Assembly: GCA_020310875.1 (NCBI GenBank)
Contig: CM035444.1
Coordinates: 20,286,723 to 20,350,722 of the forward strand
DNA from: Ceratopteris richardii
Taxonomy: Eukaryota; Streptophyta; Polypodiopsida; Polypodiales; Pteridaceae
Direction: 5' to 3'
DNA: 64,000 nucleotides
Below the pieces are notes generated by a model that ran no database searches, was not told where the DNA came from, and worked only from the letters and a program-made list of their open reading frames with translations. Positions within the stretch are counted from its first letter, which is position 1. Every line of letters begins with the position of its first letter. Shown piece by piece: positions 11,401 through 20,533 of this stretch. The translations under genes and the position numbers were made by a program.

Positions 11401-12604
11401 AAATGCTTTCTTGAATGGTTACATTTCAGATGAAGTCTACATGGAGCAACCAGATGGGTTCAAAGATCAAGTGAGTCCAAATTATGTATGTAAGCTCAAG
11501 AGAGCTTTGTATGGGTTGAAGCAAGCCCCAAGGGCTTGGAATTATAGGCTTGTAAAATTCTTGAATGATCTTGGTTTTCAAGCATCAAAGGCAGATAGTA
11601 GCTTGCTAGTCAAAGCAAGTGAAGATGGGTTCATTTATGTTTGTATTTATGTTGATGACATAATACTTACAGGAACAGATGATAAGGGAATACAAATGAT
11701 CAAGAAGCAGATGGAGAAAGAGTTCAAAATCAGTGATTTGGGGAACCTATCATTCTTCTTGGGAATGGAGATCTCTTATACTCAACATGGAGTATATGTG
11801 ACCCAAGAAAGGTATCTTAAAAATTTGCTAACCAAATTTAAAATGGAAGATTGCAGGGTTGCACCTACACCTTTGGAAGTGAACCATAAATTGTCTAGGT
11901 TTGGAGGAGAAGAGTTCAGAGATATGAAACTCTATCAAAGTCTGGTTGGTAGCTTGATTTATGCTACATTGACAAGGCCTGACTTATCATATGCAGTTGG
12001 TGTGCTTTCACAATTCATGCATTGTCCTAGAAAGGAACATTGGATTGCAGGACAAAGAGTACTTAGGTACATCAAGGGTACACTCAGAGAAGGGTTGTAC
12101 TATGGGTTTACTTCAGATACAAGAATCAAGATATATAGTGATGCAGATTGGGCAGGTAATGTTGATGATAGAAGGTCAACACATGGATACTTGTGCTATG
12201 TAGGAGACAAATTGATTTCATGGTGTTCCAAGAAGCAACATACAGTTGCTTTGTCATCTACAGAGGCAGAATATAAAGGTATGGTGGAAGCTGCAAAAGA
12301 GGTAATATGGCTAAAGACACTTTTGAAAGTTTTTGATGTGATTCAGAGTACTCCTATTATTTGTGGAGACAATATGAGTTCATTATACTTGGCAGCTAAT
12401 CCTGTATTTCATGCTAGAACTAAGCATATTGAAATACAGTACCATTTTCTGAGAGAGAAGGTCATTGAGAAGGAGATTGAAGTCATACACACTCCCACAA
12501 AAGATCAAGTTGCAGATATGATGACAAAAAGTTTAGATGGACCAAAACTACAAAGATTCAAGGATATGGCAGGAATCAAGAAGATAGAGAAGAACCTCAA
12601 TTAA
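8450..12604 (+). CDS. gag-pol: Copia-1 gag-pol polyprotein, 1384 aa
   Basis: The single ORF encodes the whole set of proteins. Gag with the UBN2-type capsid region is at residues 1-230, ending in an Arg/Gly-rich stretch. The CCHC knuckle CWICGKTNHLSHDC is at about 260, and the aspartic protease motif DSGCSNHL at about 355. The GAG-pre-integrase zinc-binding region (LWHKRLGH) is near 486. The integrase core has catalytic D, D and E around 554, 617 and 652 (HTDVWGP, RSDGGGEY, NGVAERRN). Reverse transcriptase runs from about 890 with YVDD near 1067, and RNase H carries SDADWAG, SSTEAEY and a late D-containing motif. The length is normal for plant copia. The ATG at 8450 follows a leader of about 220 bp after the primer site and opens MGDSLQIEKLDRENYPAW, the usual copia gag start. 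Confidence 0.96.
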   Translation: MGDSLQIEKLDRENYPAWSMRMEAHLMSKDLIGYITGDEEKPEFRDPSVPTREELADLKNWMKKDAQARSIIYMAVNDYLLPHIRGLESACDIWNALEEHFQNTTKSRKASLWAEFTTFKKKASQSISDYVTKMKDIADSLGAVDEDIEEDKLVRQILTGLRGDEKWKPFILSTELSLDHFTPDLNQLLGHMLTFENDIKGDVDKSAGHAMYSKDKKKANKGKQQSGEEEGTSNQANFIRGRGNGRSRGRGRNNKDNARACWICGKTNHLSHDCWHNNQNNGNYQNFNQRGRGGRFQRGNFRGRGGRNSFGRGGGRNFQSQSYNNTYYNYASDQKEDSTLIMNTCETSHEDMRVFYIDSGCSNHLSGNIALMTDLDHNAINHTVQTGDNTKHKVKSIGSVKAKDGSTLLSKVLYVPTIPKNLISVGQIVEKGYEVRFTNDGVYVEDPSQGYKQVIAGKKEGRLFTLKVQGNVGHAMFTYGEQKVSELDLWHKRLGHFNERGIKEMINNDSVLGMPNIAGQHMTYRCEACQLGKAHKQSYSKHGFMYSERLELVHTDVWGPSKDFSINGSRYYVIYVDDATRWITIYVIKEKSEVFNTFKHYHAYAERITGQKLRRLRSDGGGEYFSNEFNDYLWNAGIKREVTCRYSPQQNGVAERRNRTLVEFARSMMKEKNCPNYLWAEAVNTATYLVNRLPCKALQGMTPYEAWWGKKPTLDHCRIFGCLAYAYVPSQLRHKLEPKAEKYVFIGYDDKQMGYRLWSPSTKQFIVSKDVTFDEQGTWYAGKYNVHADDEEVVDQRKGKAKIQLLDESESNEVQVEVEERPRFDPECDEPETSRSAEVRRSSRHKWQPTRYSYDTSFLTTKDYAYLVKADEDPSTYEEAKGKKNWEDAMQEEYDALIENQTWDLVPKPNSQKIIGCKWVYKTKRFADGSVSRYKARLVVKGYAQTYGVDYDETYSPVAKMTTIRTLIAIAACKGWKLSQLDVKNAFLNGYISDEVYMEQPDGFKDQVSPNYVCKLKRALYGLKQAPRAWNYRLVKFLNDLGFQASKADSSLLVKASEDGFIYVCIYVDDIILTGTDDKGIQMIKKQMEKEFKISDLGNLSFFLGMEISYTQHGVYVTQERYLKNLLTKFKMEDCRVAPTPLEVNHKLSRFGGEEFRDMKLYQSLVGSLIYATLTRPDLSYAVGVLSQFMHCPRKEHWIAGQRVLRYIKGTLREGLYYGFTSDTRIKIYSDADWAGNVDDRRSTHGYLCYVGDKLISWCSKKQHTVALSSTEAEYKGMVEAAKEVIWLKTLLKVFDVIQSTPIICGDNMSSLYLAANPVFHARTKHIEIQYHFLREKVIEKEIEVIHTPTKDQVADMMTKSLDGPKLQRFKDMAGIKKIEKNLN

Positions 12605-12607
12605 TGA

Positions 12608-12619
12608 TTGAGGGGGAGC
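12608..12619 (+). promoter_or_regulatory. Copia-1 polypurine tract
   Basis: TTGAGGGGGAGC ends directly before the 3' LTR at 12620 and overlaps the end of the ORF by a few bases. It primes plus-strand DNA synthesis in this family. Confidence 0.9.
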
Positions 12620-13642
12620 TGTTGGTGCATGACAATCATCAATTGAAGAATTATGGAGGAATGAAGACAAGGAGTCAAGAAGAAAACAAAGTCAGGTGAT
12701 TGAAGGAAGGAGATATTCAGAAAAATCAAAAGACATGTACACATATGTACATTAGCTGACTTATATCTTTGTTTAGTCATACACTTGTATATATTCATCT
12801 ATAAATATGTTTGAAAATGTCGGGCAAGTAGAGCAGAAGAAGATTTGAGAATAGGGAGAGAGAAATTAGTGTCATTAGACACATGAAGAGTGAGTGATTT
12901 GTCCATCCTCACTGAAATGTAAATTTTTCTGAGAAATCGAGAATTTTTGCGCCCGATATTTTGCTGTCTGCTCCTTCTGTGCTTAATCTTTTGAGAAATC
13001 CTTTTGCACGTATCTAAGTCCATAGCTAATCTATCTATGGCTAGAATTTGAGAGGTTAATTGTAATCAGGCTGTGAGAATTTTGATTAGGAACATTCATA
13101 TGTAAGAATGTTCTAACAGTCGAGAAATCTGGCGCACATTTCATCTTCAATGAAATGATCATTGCTCAGTCTACAGTGTAAAGTTTTATACAAATGAGGG
13201 CTTAAAATTTAAGTTGGAAGGTAAGCCATCTATGGCTAGAAGATCTTGATCAAACGGGTTCAGATTTGGGAGAACCAGAGCTAAGAAGTTGCAGGTGTCA
13301 AAGTCGCCATTGCAGAGAAGCACTTTCAGACATAGGTAAAGTGTTTCACACATTTCTCAGTGTATGGTTAATCTTTTTGAGAGATTTAACTTGGCAAAGT
13401 TGCGCAACCTTAAGGCAAAGTGTTGTGCAAAGTTTTATCAAAAACTTTACAGGATTGATTAGTCAATGAGTGACTAATCTACAGCAGACTTTTCAGAGAA
13501 GTTGAATTTTTCAGAACTTTCAATATTTCTGATAATTTGATGAATGATCTCTAAGTTTGGTGGAGTCTAAGGTTAACCTTGATATAGAAGTGATCTAACT
13601 TCAAGGTTAACTTGTTCTTTTGGAGATTAACACTCTCCATCA
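12620..13642 (+). repeat. Copia-1 3' LTR
   Basis: Same length as the 5' copy (1023 bp), with about five differences, nearly all C/T or G/A. The right duplication GATGT follows at 13643-13647. The long frame that appears to begin at 13620 starts in LTR sequence and runs by chance into Gypsy-1 pol; its first eight residues do not belong to Gypsy-1. Confidence 0.96.
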
Positions 13643-13647
13643 GATGT

Positions 13648-15690
13648 TTCGTGCATATCAGGCTAGAATAAAAGAGGGACCTCAAGTAACGGAAATGAGT
13701 AAAAACTACCCTCGAGCTGATCTAGAAATTGAGAGAACTAAACTTTGCATGAAGATGGTAGAATTAGCACAAGCTTTGTTTGAAGCCTCTAGATATCTTA
13801 ATTGGAATAACATGGCAAAACCAGAACTGCACTTTCAAGGACTAATGGAGAGGCTAGAACACTTGATAGAAAGCAAAGAGAAAAAGGATCAGTTTAGGAA
13901 CCCTATTGTCCCAGAGACACAGGAGAGGAATGCACCATCCCTGTCTCAAGTACCCAATACAGAAAGTCAAGATAACCTATCTTCCATACATAGGTACTCA
14001 CATGAATTTTTGAGAGAAATACAAGAAGAGAAATGGAGAAAAGAACAAGGAACTCATCCTCCTATTCAAGAAATAGACGATTTGCAGGAACAATTTCCCC
14101 AAGACATCCCCTCTATATACAATGATGTAGAGGTGGAGCAACTGAGTGAACCCACAGGATTTGAATCTAATTCTCTCCAAGAATTACCTCAGTTCACAGG
14201 ACCTTGGGAAGCAAAGTCTATTAGTATGAGAGCACCCACGATAATAGTGAGGAATGAAGAATCAGTGATCCCTAGGAACACGGAAGTGATCAAGAACACG
14301 AAAGTACAATGTAATCTCACTCTGGAGGAATTGTTAAAGGTAAAACCAGAATTGTGGAGGCACGTAGCAAATCAATTCCCTGAGCTTGCTACCACACCCT
14401 CTCAAATAGGATCACATAAGAAGGTACCAGAGATACCCGTGGAAAAGATTGGAGACATAAGCGAAGGAGAGGAAGGTAACACATATCTTCCAATAACCCA
14501 TCAGGGGTACACCACGAAAGCCATCTTAGATTCAGGAGCCGGAGTAGCCATCGCTACCTCCGCTTTGTGGAAACGTTGGGGTAAGCCAGCACTCAGACCC
14601 ACCAGGATGAAACTACAAATGGCTGATGGACACATAGAAAAACCATTAGGCTTGCTAGAAGGCATATCTCTCACCACTTGTGGTGTGGAATTTGAGCATA
14701 CATTCGACATTTGTGACTTTGCGAAAAATCGTGCTTATGAGATGATATTGGGACGACCATTCATGCGTCAGTTGCAAATCGTACAAGATTGGGGAACTAA
14801 TTCTTTGTACTTGCAACATTTAGGAGTGACTACTAAAGTCAATCTTAAAGACTATTCACACAGAGCTGTACCCCCAATACAATGGAATACCATCCATAAG
14901 ACACCAGTAGAGACGGAATCCGTGCACTCATTAGAATCAGATCCTTCTTGGTTGCATGAGGATACCCATTTATGGATGTGTAAAGTTGCCAAACAAGAGG
15001 AAGAAAGATTAGAAGCAAGGACCTTAGGTGCAGAACAACATCCACGAACCCTTCAAGATCCAGCCTATGCACCTGTAGTATTCCCAGACGAAGAGTTTGA
15101 ACCCCATGGTTGGGCGGAAATCCTAGCAACCATGGATGTAGCCATCAATGAAGAACAATGGACACCCCACTGTGACGAGGATGGCTATGACATTTCAGTT
15201 TTCACGATAGAGCCAATCATGGGCGATGCAATCTTAGAAGAGTGTGAACCAGACACTGATGCATTCGAGGATGCAAGCGATTTTGAGTTAGAATCAATTA
15301 TTATGGACTCTCCATTCGCATCAGAGGAAGAATATTTCTACGAAGTAGAGACTCACACTCAGAAACACGAAGAAATTACGAATGAGGTAAGGTTAGCCAC
15401 AGAAGTGACTACTAAGAGTGAAAGCAAGAAAAGGAAGAAGAAAGAAGCCATGTCAGAAATAGAAGAATCTTTATTTGAAGTACCCGAGAACTTCAAGAAA
15501 TATGAAATTGAGGATAGAAGAATCATGGTACGAATGCCCAATAGAAAGGCGAATGATGGACAAGTATATGATAATCGAGAGAAAACCAAAAAAGTAATAG
15601 TTGCCATAGAAGGAGAAGAAGAAAAATGTACATACATAGGGCACGATTTGACGACTGAAGAAGAAGAAGAACTAGTTGCCCTATTGCGTG
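13648..15690 (+). CDS. pol: Gypsy-1 pol, first part: spacer and first aspartic protease
   Basis: After Copia-1 the Gypsy-1 coding sequence resumes. A Glu-rich segment of unknown role precedes a retropepsin domain at about 14470-14800, with the catalytic motif ILDSGAGVAIAT (DSG codons at 14528-14536) and the distal motif MILGRPFMRQ, the form typical of Ogre/Tat/Athila proteases. A long acidic linker (about 14850-15600) leads to the reverse transcriptase. This protease would cut gag and pol. The order protease before reverse transcriptase is the normal gypsy one. Confidence 0.88.
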
Positions 15691-16610
15691 AATATAGAGA
15701 TGTTTTTGCTTGGAGTTACAAAGATTTGAAAGGAGTAGATCCAGATATATGTTCTCATAGAATCCCTATGACTCCAGATGCAAAACCGACAAAACAGAAA
15801 CCGTACACGTATAATGATAACTACGCTGCGAAGATTAAAGAGGAGATAGATCGCTTGATAGAAGCAGGATTTATTTACGAAATTGAACATACCGAATGGG
15901 TATCCCCCATTGTGGTTGTGCCCAAGAAGAATGGAAAATTGCGTGTGTGTATTAACCTTAAAAAAGTTAATGCTGCCACGATTAGAGACAGTTATCCTCT
16001 TCCTATCACGGAACACCTATTGGAAAGAGTTGCGGGCAAGGAAGTTTACAGCTTTCTTGATGGATTCTCAGGCTATAACCAAGTAGCCATTGCTCCAGAA
16101 GATCAACACAAGACGGCTTTTGCCACAGAATGGGGCATATTTGCATTTCGTGTAATGCCATTTGGCTTGACAAATGCACCCGCTACTTTCCAGCGACTCA
16201 TGTGTCATGTTTTTAAGGAATTCTTACGCAAGAGCTTGGAAGTTTATGTCGATGACTTATGTGCTCATTCAAGTGTAAGACAGACACATATCCCAGAGTT
16301 AAGACAAATATTTGACAAATGTCGAGAATATCAGGTTTGTTTGAACCCAGAAAAATGTGTTTTCATGGTCAGACAAGGCAAAATTCTAGGACACATTGTG
16401 TCAAAAAATGGAATCTCTACGGACGAGGAAAAAGTGAAGGTAATTGCAGAATTACCTAGACCAACTAATGTGAAAGAGGTACAGGCATTTATGGGCCATT
16501 GCGGTTATTATAGGAGATTCATACACATGTATGCAATCATAGCCAAGCCTTTGTACTCTCTTTTAACCAATTTCGAATGGACGGACGAATGTGAAAATTC
16601 ATTCAATGAA
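15690..16610 (+). CDS. pol: Gypsy-1 reverse transcriptase
   Basis: The domain opens with PYTYNDNYAAKIKEEIDRLI, followed by WVSPIVVVPKKNGKLRVC, then SFLDGFSGYNQ, FGLTNAPATFQR and the active-site motif YVDD with its codons near 16246-16257. The connection ends with FMGHCGYYRRFI. All conserved blocks of a Ty3/gypsy reverse transcriptase are visible in order. It copies the genomic RNA into cDNA from the tRNA primer. Confidence 0.93.
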
Positions 16611-16639
16611 CTTAAATGACGCTTGTGCTCAGCACCTAT

Positions 16640-17050
16640 ATTGACCACCCCAGATTGGAGTAAGCCATTCCATGTGCATGTGGATGCATCCAATTATGCC
16701 ATAGGATGTGTGTTAGCACAACCCACGAATGAAGGTAACATAGATCTCCCCATAGCTTACGCTAGCAGACAATTGAACGCAGCAGAAAGAAATTACACCA
16801 CAACGGAACGAGAAGGATTAGGGATGATCTACGCTGTAAAGAAGTTTAGGCACTACTTGTTGGCCAACAAATTCAAGTTCTTTACAGATCACCAAGCCCT
16901 ATTATATTTAGTCAACAAACCTTGTAACACAGGACGACTGATACGTTGGTTTCTATTACTCATGGAGTACGATTTTGAAGTGGTAGTTAGGAAAGGAAAG
17001 ACACATCTTAGAGCCGACCACCTTTCAAGATTAACCTCAGGAGAGGCTCC
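16640..17050 (+). CDS. pol: Gypsy-1 RNase H
   Basis: The motifs HVDASNYAIGCVLAQ, YASRQLNAAERNYTTTERE, FTDHQALLYL and HLRADHLSRL give the acidic residues D, E and D expected of gypsy RNase H. I see no second, archaeal-type RNase H between this domain and integrase, which argues against Ogre and other Tat members that carry one and in favour of an Athila-like placement. Confidence 0.9.
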
Positions 17051-17639
17051 TCAAGGAATAGCCGATGAATTACCAGATGCATACTTGTTTAACCTTGAGA
17101 TAGCACCAGAATGGGCTAAGCCTATAGTCCCTATTCTCACATACGGACCCAAGAATCCTAGGATAAAGATCAGAGAAGGAGAGATTACCAAGTCTGAGAG
17201 ATACCAAATAATGGCAGGAAGCATATATAAACAAGATAATCAAAAGATTCTTGCTTGTTGTGTAGATGAATCAGAGCATGCGAATTGGTTGCAATTAGCA
17301 CACGTAGGTGCACTAAAGCAACATCATTCAAAACATCGAACATTACAGACTCTGCATAGATTGGGAGTATATTGGCCTTCTATGGAAGCAGATGTCTACA
17401 AGTTGTGTAAAGAATGTCAGGCGTGTTGTGAAAGACCACCAGTAGAGCATGCTACTTTATATCACGTGTCCCCCACACCTGACTGGAGTGAACCTTTAGT
17501 GACATACTTGAGGACGAACACATTCCCTCAAGGAATGACCTTAGCTTGACAACGCAGTCTAGAGCAGGAAGCTCAAGACTATTCACTTATTGGCGATAAC
17601 TTATACAAAAGAGGACGAGATGGATATTTGAGACAGTGT

Positions 17640-18400
17640 GTTCATGAGAGCGATTATCTGAGCATACTAGAGACTGCACACCAAGGTGTCGCAGGAGGTC
17701 ATTTTGGACCCGATAGGATAGTCAAAGCCATCCTCTTTGCAGGATTATGGTGGCCCACTCTTCACATGGATGCTCATACCTATGTAAAGAGATGTGATGT
17801 GTGCCAAAGAACTCAGTTTCCTACTCGCAGAGATGAAATGCCCTTGAAACCCATGATGGGCGGACGTGCATTTTCAAAGTGGGGTATAGACTTTGTAGGA
17901 CCCATTAACCCCCCTGCAAAAGGTACACATGTGGAATACATTATTGTTGCCACAGATTATCTTACGAAATGGGTAGAGGCAAAAGCCACAAAAAAGAATG
18001 ATGCTCACACGACTGCAAAATTCTTATTTGAAAATGTCTTTACAAGATATGGATTGCCGATAGAGTTAGTGAGCGATCGAGGCACTCACTTTCTAAACCA
18101 AGTCATTGAATATTTGTTACAGGATTTTATGGTGATTCACAAGAAATCTGCACCATATCATCCTCAGGCCAATGGTCAAGCTGAAAGCACTAACAAGATA
18201 CTTTGTAACGTACTGACGAAACTTGTGAACAACAAACGTTCAGATTGGGACAAACAGTTACACCACGCTGTTTGGGCATATCGAGTGGCCTACAAGACCG
18301 TACTCAATGCAACTCCCTTTCAGATGGTTTTTGGTCAGAATGCTGTGCTTCCTTTGGACTTCTTGATACCGACCCTTAAGGTTGCACAAGAACATCAGTG
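17640..18400 (+). CDS. pol: Gypsy-1 integrase
   Basis: The N-terminal zinc-binding part shows H, H, C, C in TAHQGVAGGHFG and KRCDVCQRTQF. The DDE core has GIDFVGP, a central D in LVSDRGTHF and the E in HPQANGQAESTN. A C-terminal segment follows, near 18400-18760, with GDLVLVYTLKQH and GYGPMIINR, the usual integrase C-terminal fold; no chromodomain is seen after it. The protein inserts the cDNA. A shorter zinc-finger-like piece with CKECQACCERPP precedes it near 17400-17450. Confidence 0.92.
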
Positions 18401-18929
18401 GACCGGCCATGAATTATCAGCGAGAATAATGGACTTGGAACGATTAGGAGAAACAAGGCTGAGGGCAGCAGCAGGAATATACGCAGCAAAGAAGCGACAG
18501 AAAGCATATTTTGATGCACATGTGAAAGATAAAGGCCTAAAAGAAGGAGATTTAGTTCTAGTATATACGCTGAAACAGCACGCATGGAAGTTAGAAAAGC
18601 GAGGTTATGGACCTATGATCATTAACAGACTCTCGACGAGCGGAGCAGTACAGTTAGCCACCTTAGAAGGAGATATAATGCCTAATTACATTAGTGGCTG
18701 TAGAGTCAGGTTATATCAAGAACCTCTTACTGAGGATATGCTTAGACGACTCACGTTGGCAGAGAAGCGTAAGGAGGAAGAAAACAGAATACGAGCGGAA
18801 GCTCAGGCAGAAGCCATAGAACGCATTAAGCGCATGAAGCTAAGAAGACAAGGACTAGGGAGAGAACATTATAACCATCTGGAAACACCACCCAGATATC
18901 CCATGGCCATGTGTCAAGTAAAGTCAACC

Positions 18930-19290
18930 ACTCATCCTAGCATAGTGGACAGGAGACCATTCATTACAGTTAGGCTAGAGCACGGCAACCCTTGCCAAGA
19001 ACTCAGGGCTTTAATTGACTCAGGTGCTGCGACTAGTGCGATTAGATGGTCCCACTACAAGGATTCAGGAATAGAAATGCGGCCAATTGAGGCATACCTC
19101 ATAGGCCTAGGAGGTATGGAAACCCCTTACATGGGTGAGGTGGACCTTCCTATCCTCATTAAGGATTTGACGATGACAGCGAAGCTACTAGTGTGCCATG
19201 ATGACGACCTGATAGAACCCCTAATCCTTGGCCAAGATTGGCTATACGATCACTCAGTGAACCTAAATCTTAGACAAGGCTCCTTGCAGA
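18930..19290 (+). CDS. Second retropepsin-like domain, C-terminal to Gypsy-1 integrase
   Basis: In the same frame as integrase, about 440-550 residues into it, lies RPFITVRLEHG, then ALIDSGAATSAI with the DSG triad (codons 19016-19024), then PILIKDLTM, and last LILGQDWLYDHSVNL. DSG followed by ILGxDWL about 70 residues on is the signature of the retropepsin fold, in the RVP_2 style of many Ty3/gypsy proteases and unlike the ILGRPF type seen upstream of reverse transcriptase in this element. A protease-like domain after integrase is not the standard gypsy layout. The equivalent region is recognisable in Gypsy-2. It could be a working second protease, a captured host retropepsin-like domain, or a non-catalytic adaptor. 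Confidence 0.75.
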
Positions 19291-20303
19291 TTGGAACCTT
19301 AGAGCAGAAGCGAGTGATACCGCTTGACTTCCCTAACGGCATTACGCTTGACGGTTGTGGCCCTAGACCCTATGAAATCCATGCGACGGAAGACCGGAAG
19401 ATCTCTAAGCATACCAGTCACGCTACGTCCACACCAACCCACTCGGGCTTGGCTACGGACAAATGTCAATCAGAAGGACGACAGGAGATCTTCCCGGGGA
19501 CTTCCTGCAAACTAGAAGAGACAGTTACCCACCCACAAGGGCAGATGGACACAATCAGCGGACAAATGAGCGCGACACCCTGCGGTGCTCATCCTTCCAA
19601 ACTTGTTGCGGATTGGCCTAGATTAAAGTTAAATAAGGCATCACTTCCTAATGGGCAGGTCACGCAAGTGTTGGATCTCCCTTCTTTTCCAAAGCAGAGT
19701 GTCCATCCGACCTCTCAACCTCAACAACAACAGAGGCAACCACGACGAAGGAACCCAAACCGACGGCAGTATGAGAGGAGACAACAAGGAAAGCAGTTTA
19801 CGCCACCCAAAGGAAGCGGCACCAGACAAATATGGGTGCCTAAAGGGCAAAAAGCATCAAAGATCTCCAACCAAGCAGAAATCGACAAGAAAAAGGCAGT
19901 GCAGAAACAGAATCGATATCCACCATCCCCTCGACCTTCTTCTACAGGTCCGAACATCCGACAAATGCGGATCGCCAAGAAGTACCTTACCCATAGACCC
20001 ACGCCCACGCAGATTTGGGTACCCAAACCATGTATCATAGCTCAACCCATAAGCCATGTAATATATAACCCCCACAACTCATTTCATCCCTCGATACCAC
20101 CACACCCGACACCACCCTTTGCCCCTCAGCAGAAACCCACCACCCACTCCAAGATCCTTAGGAAATGGATACCGAAACGTGTCCAACCGTCTTCCCCTAA
20201 CCCATTGTCTAACTACCCCCCGACTAACATACAACCTTGTACTAAATCACTAACCTTTAAACCTTGTATAAATTCACCCACCATCATCACACATCACTCG
20301 TAA
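19290..20303 (+). CDS. Gypsy-1 pol C-terminal tail, basic and proline-rich
   Basis: The frame that holds integrase and the second protease-like domain continues for about 340 residues as low-complexity protein. It includes a Gln/Arg-rich basic stretch near 19720-19800, IWVPKGQK- and IWVPKP-type repeats of the IWVPK motif near 19830 and 20010, and a Pro/His/Ser-rich end. The basic part could bind nucleic acid. I recognise no domain. Confidence 0.6.
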   Translation: MGTLEQKRVIPLDFPNGITLDGCGPRPYEIHATEDRKISKHTSHATSTPTHSGLATDKCQSEGRQEIFPGTSCKLEETVTHPQGQMDTISGQMSATPCGAHPSKLVADWPRLKLNKASLPNGQVTQVLDLPSFPKQSVHPTSQPQQQQRQPRRRNPNRRQYERRQQGKQFTPPKGSGTRQIWVPKGQKASKISNQAEIDKKKAVQKQNRYPPSPRPSSTGPNIRQMRIAKKYLTHRPTPTQIWVPKPCIIAQPISHVIYNPHNSFHPSIPPHPTPPFAPQQKPTTHSKILRKWIPKRVQPSSPNPLSNYPPTNIQPCTKSLTFKPCINSPTIITHHS

Positions 20304-20400
20304 TCTCATCTCATCAAGAAATGTATGCATGATCTGAAATGTATAGGTGTCTAGAGACCTGCACTAGTGCTGCAAGAAACATTGCATCCATCACATCACA

Positions 20401-20506
20401 GCACTTGGCTACACGGGTTACGCATCAGTTATGGAAAGGGATTGCGGTCTCACTTTAATGGGATCATAATGAATTTCCATGCTAATGTGTTAATCTTTTG
20501 TAGCAG
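20401..20506 (+). promoter_or_regulatory. Conserved noncoding block ending in a splice-acceptor-like site, upstream of ORF3
   Basis: Between pol and the third ORF is a block of about 105 bp that has a close copy at 40837-40950 (minus strand) in Gypsy-2, differing at only about a tenth of positions by eye. It ends with a branch-point-like CTAAT (20482-20486) and TTTTGTAG, the AG at 20502-20503, followed by the first ATG of ORF3 at 20534. That arrangement fits a 3' splice site giving a subgenomic ORF3 mRNA, as reported for Athila-type elements. The donor is not identified; it would lie in the leader or gag. Confidence 0.55.
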
Positions 20507-20533
20507 ATCTTTCTCACTAGCGCACCAATCACC

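Larger units (their letters stand above)
7204..13642 (+). mobile_element. Copia-1: whole-looking Ty1/copia LTR retrotransposon nested in Gypsy-1
   Basis: The element is 6439 bp long, with two 1023-bp LTRs (TG...CA), an initiator tRNA-Met primer site, one uninterrupted gag-pol ORF, a polypurine tract and a perfect GATGT target duplication. Integrase precedes reverse transcriptase, which defines copia. The LTRs differ at about 5 of 1023 sites (0.5%), mostly transitions, so it is younger than its host Gypsy-1, in agreement with the nesting; on a rate of 1.3e-8 per site per year that is near 0.2 million years. It looks whole, with no break seen. The gag start (KLDRENYPAW) and RNase H resemble the Tork/TAR part of plant copia, but I hold that placement loosely. 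Confidence 0.96.
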
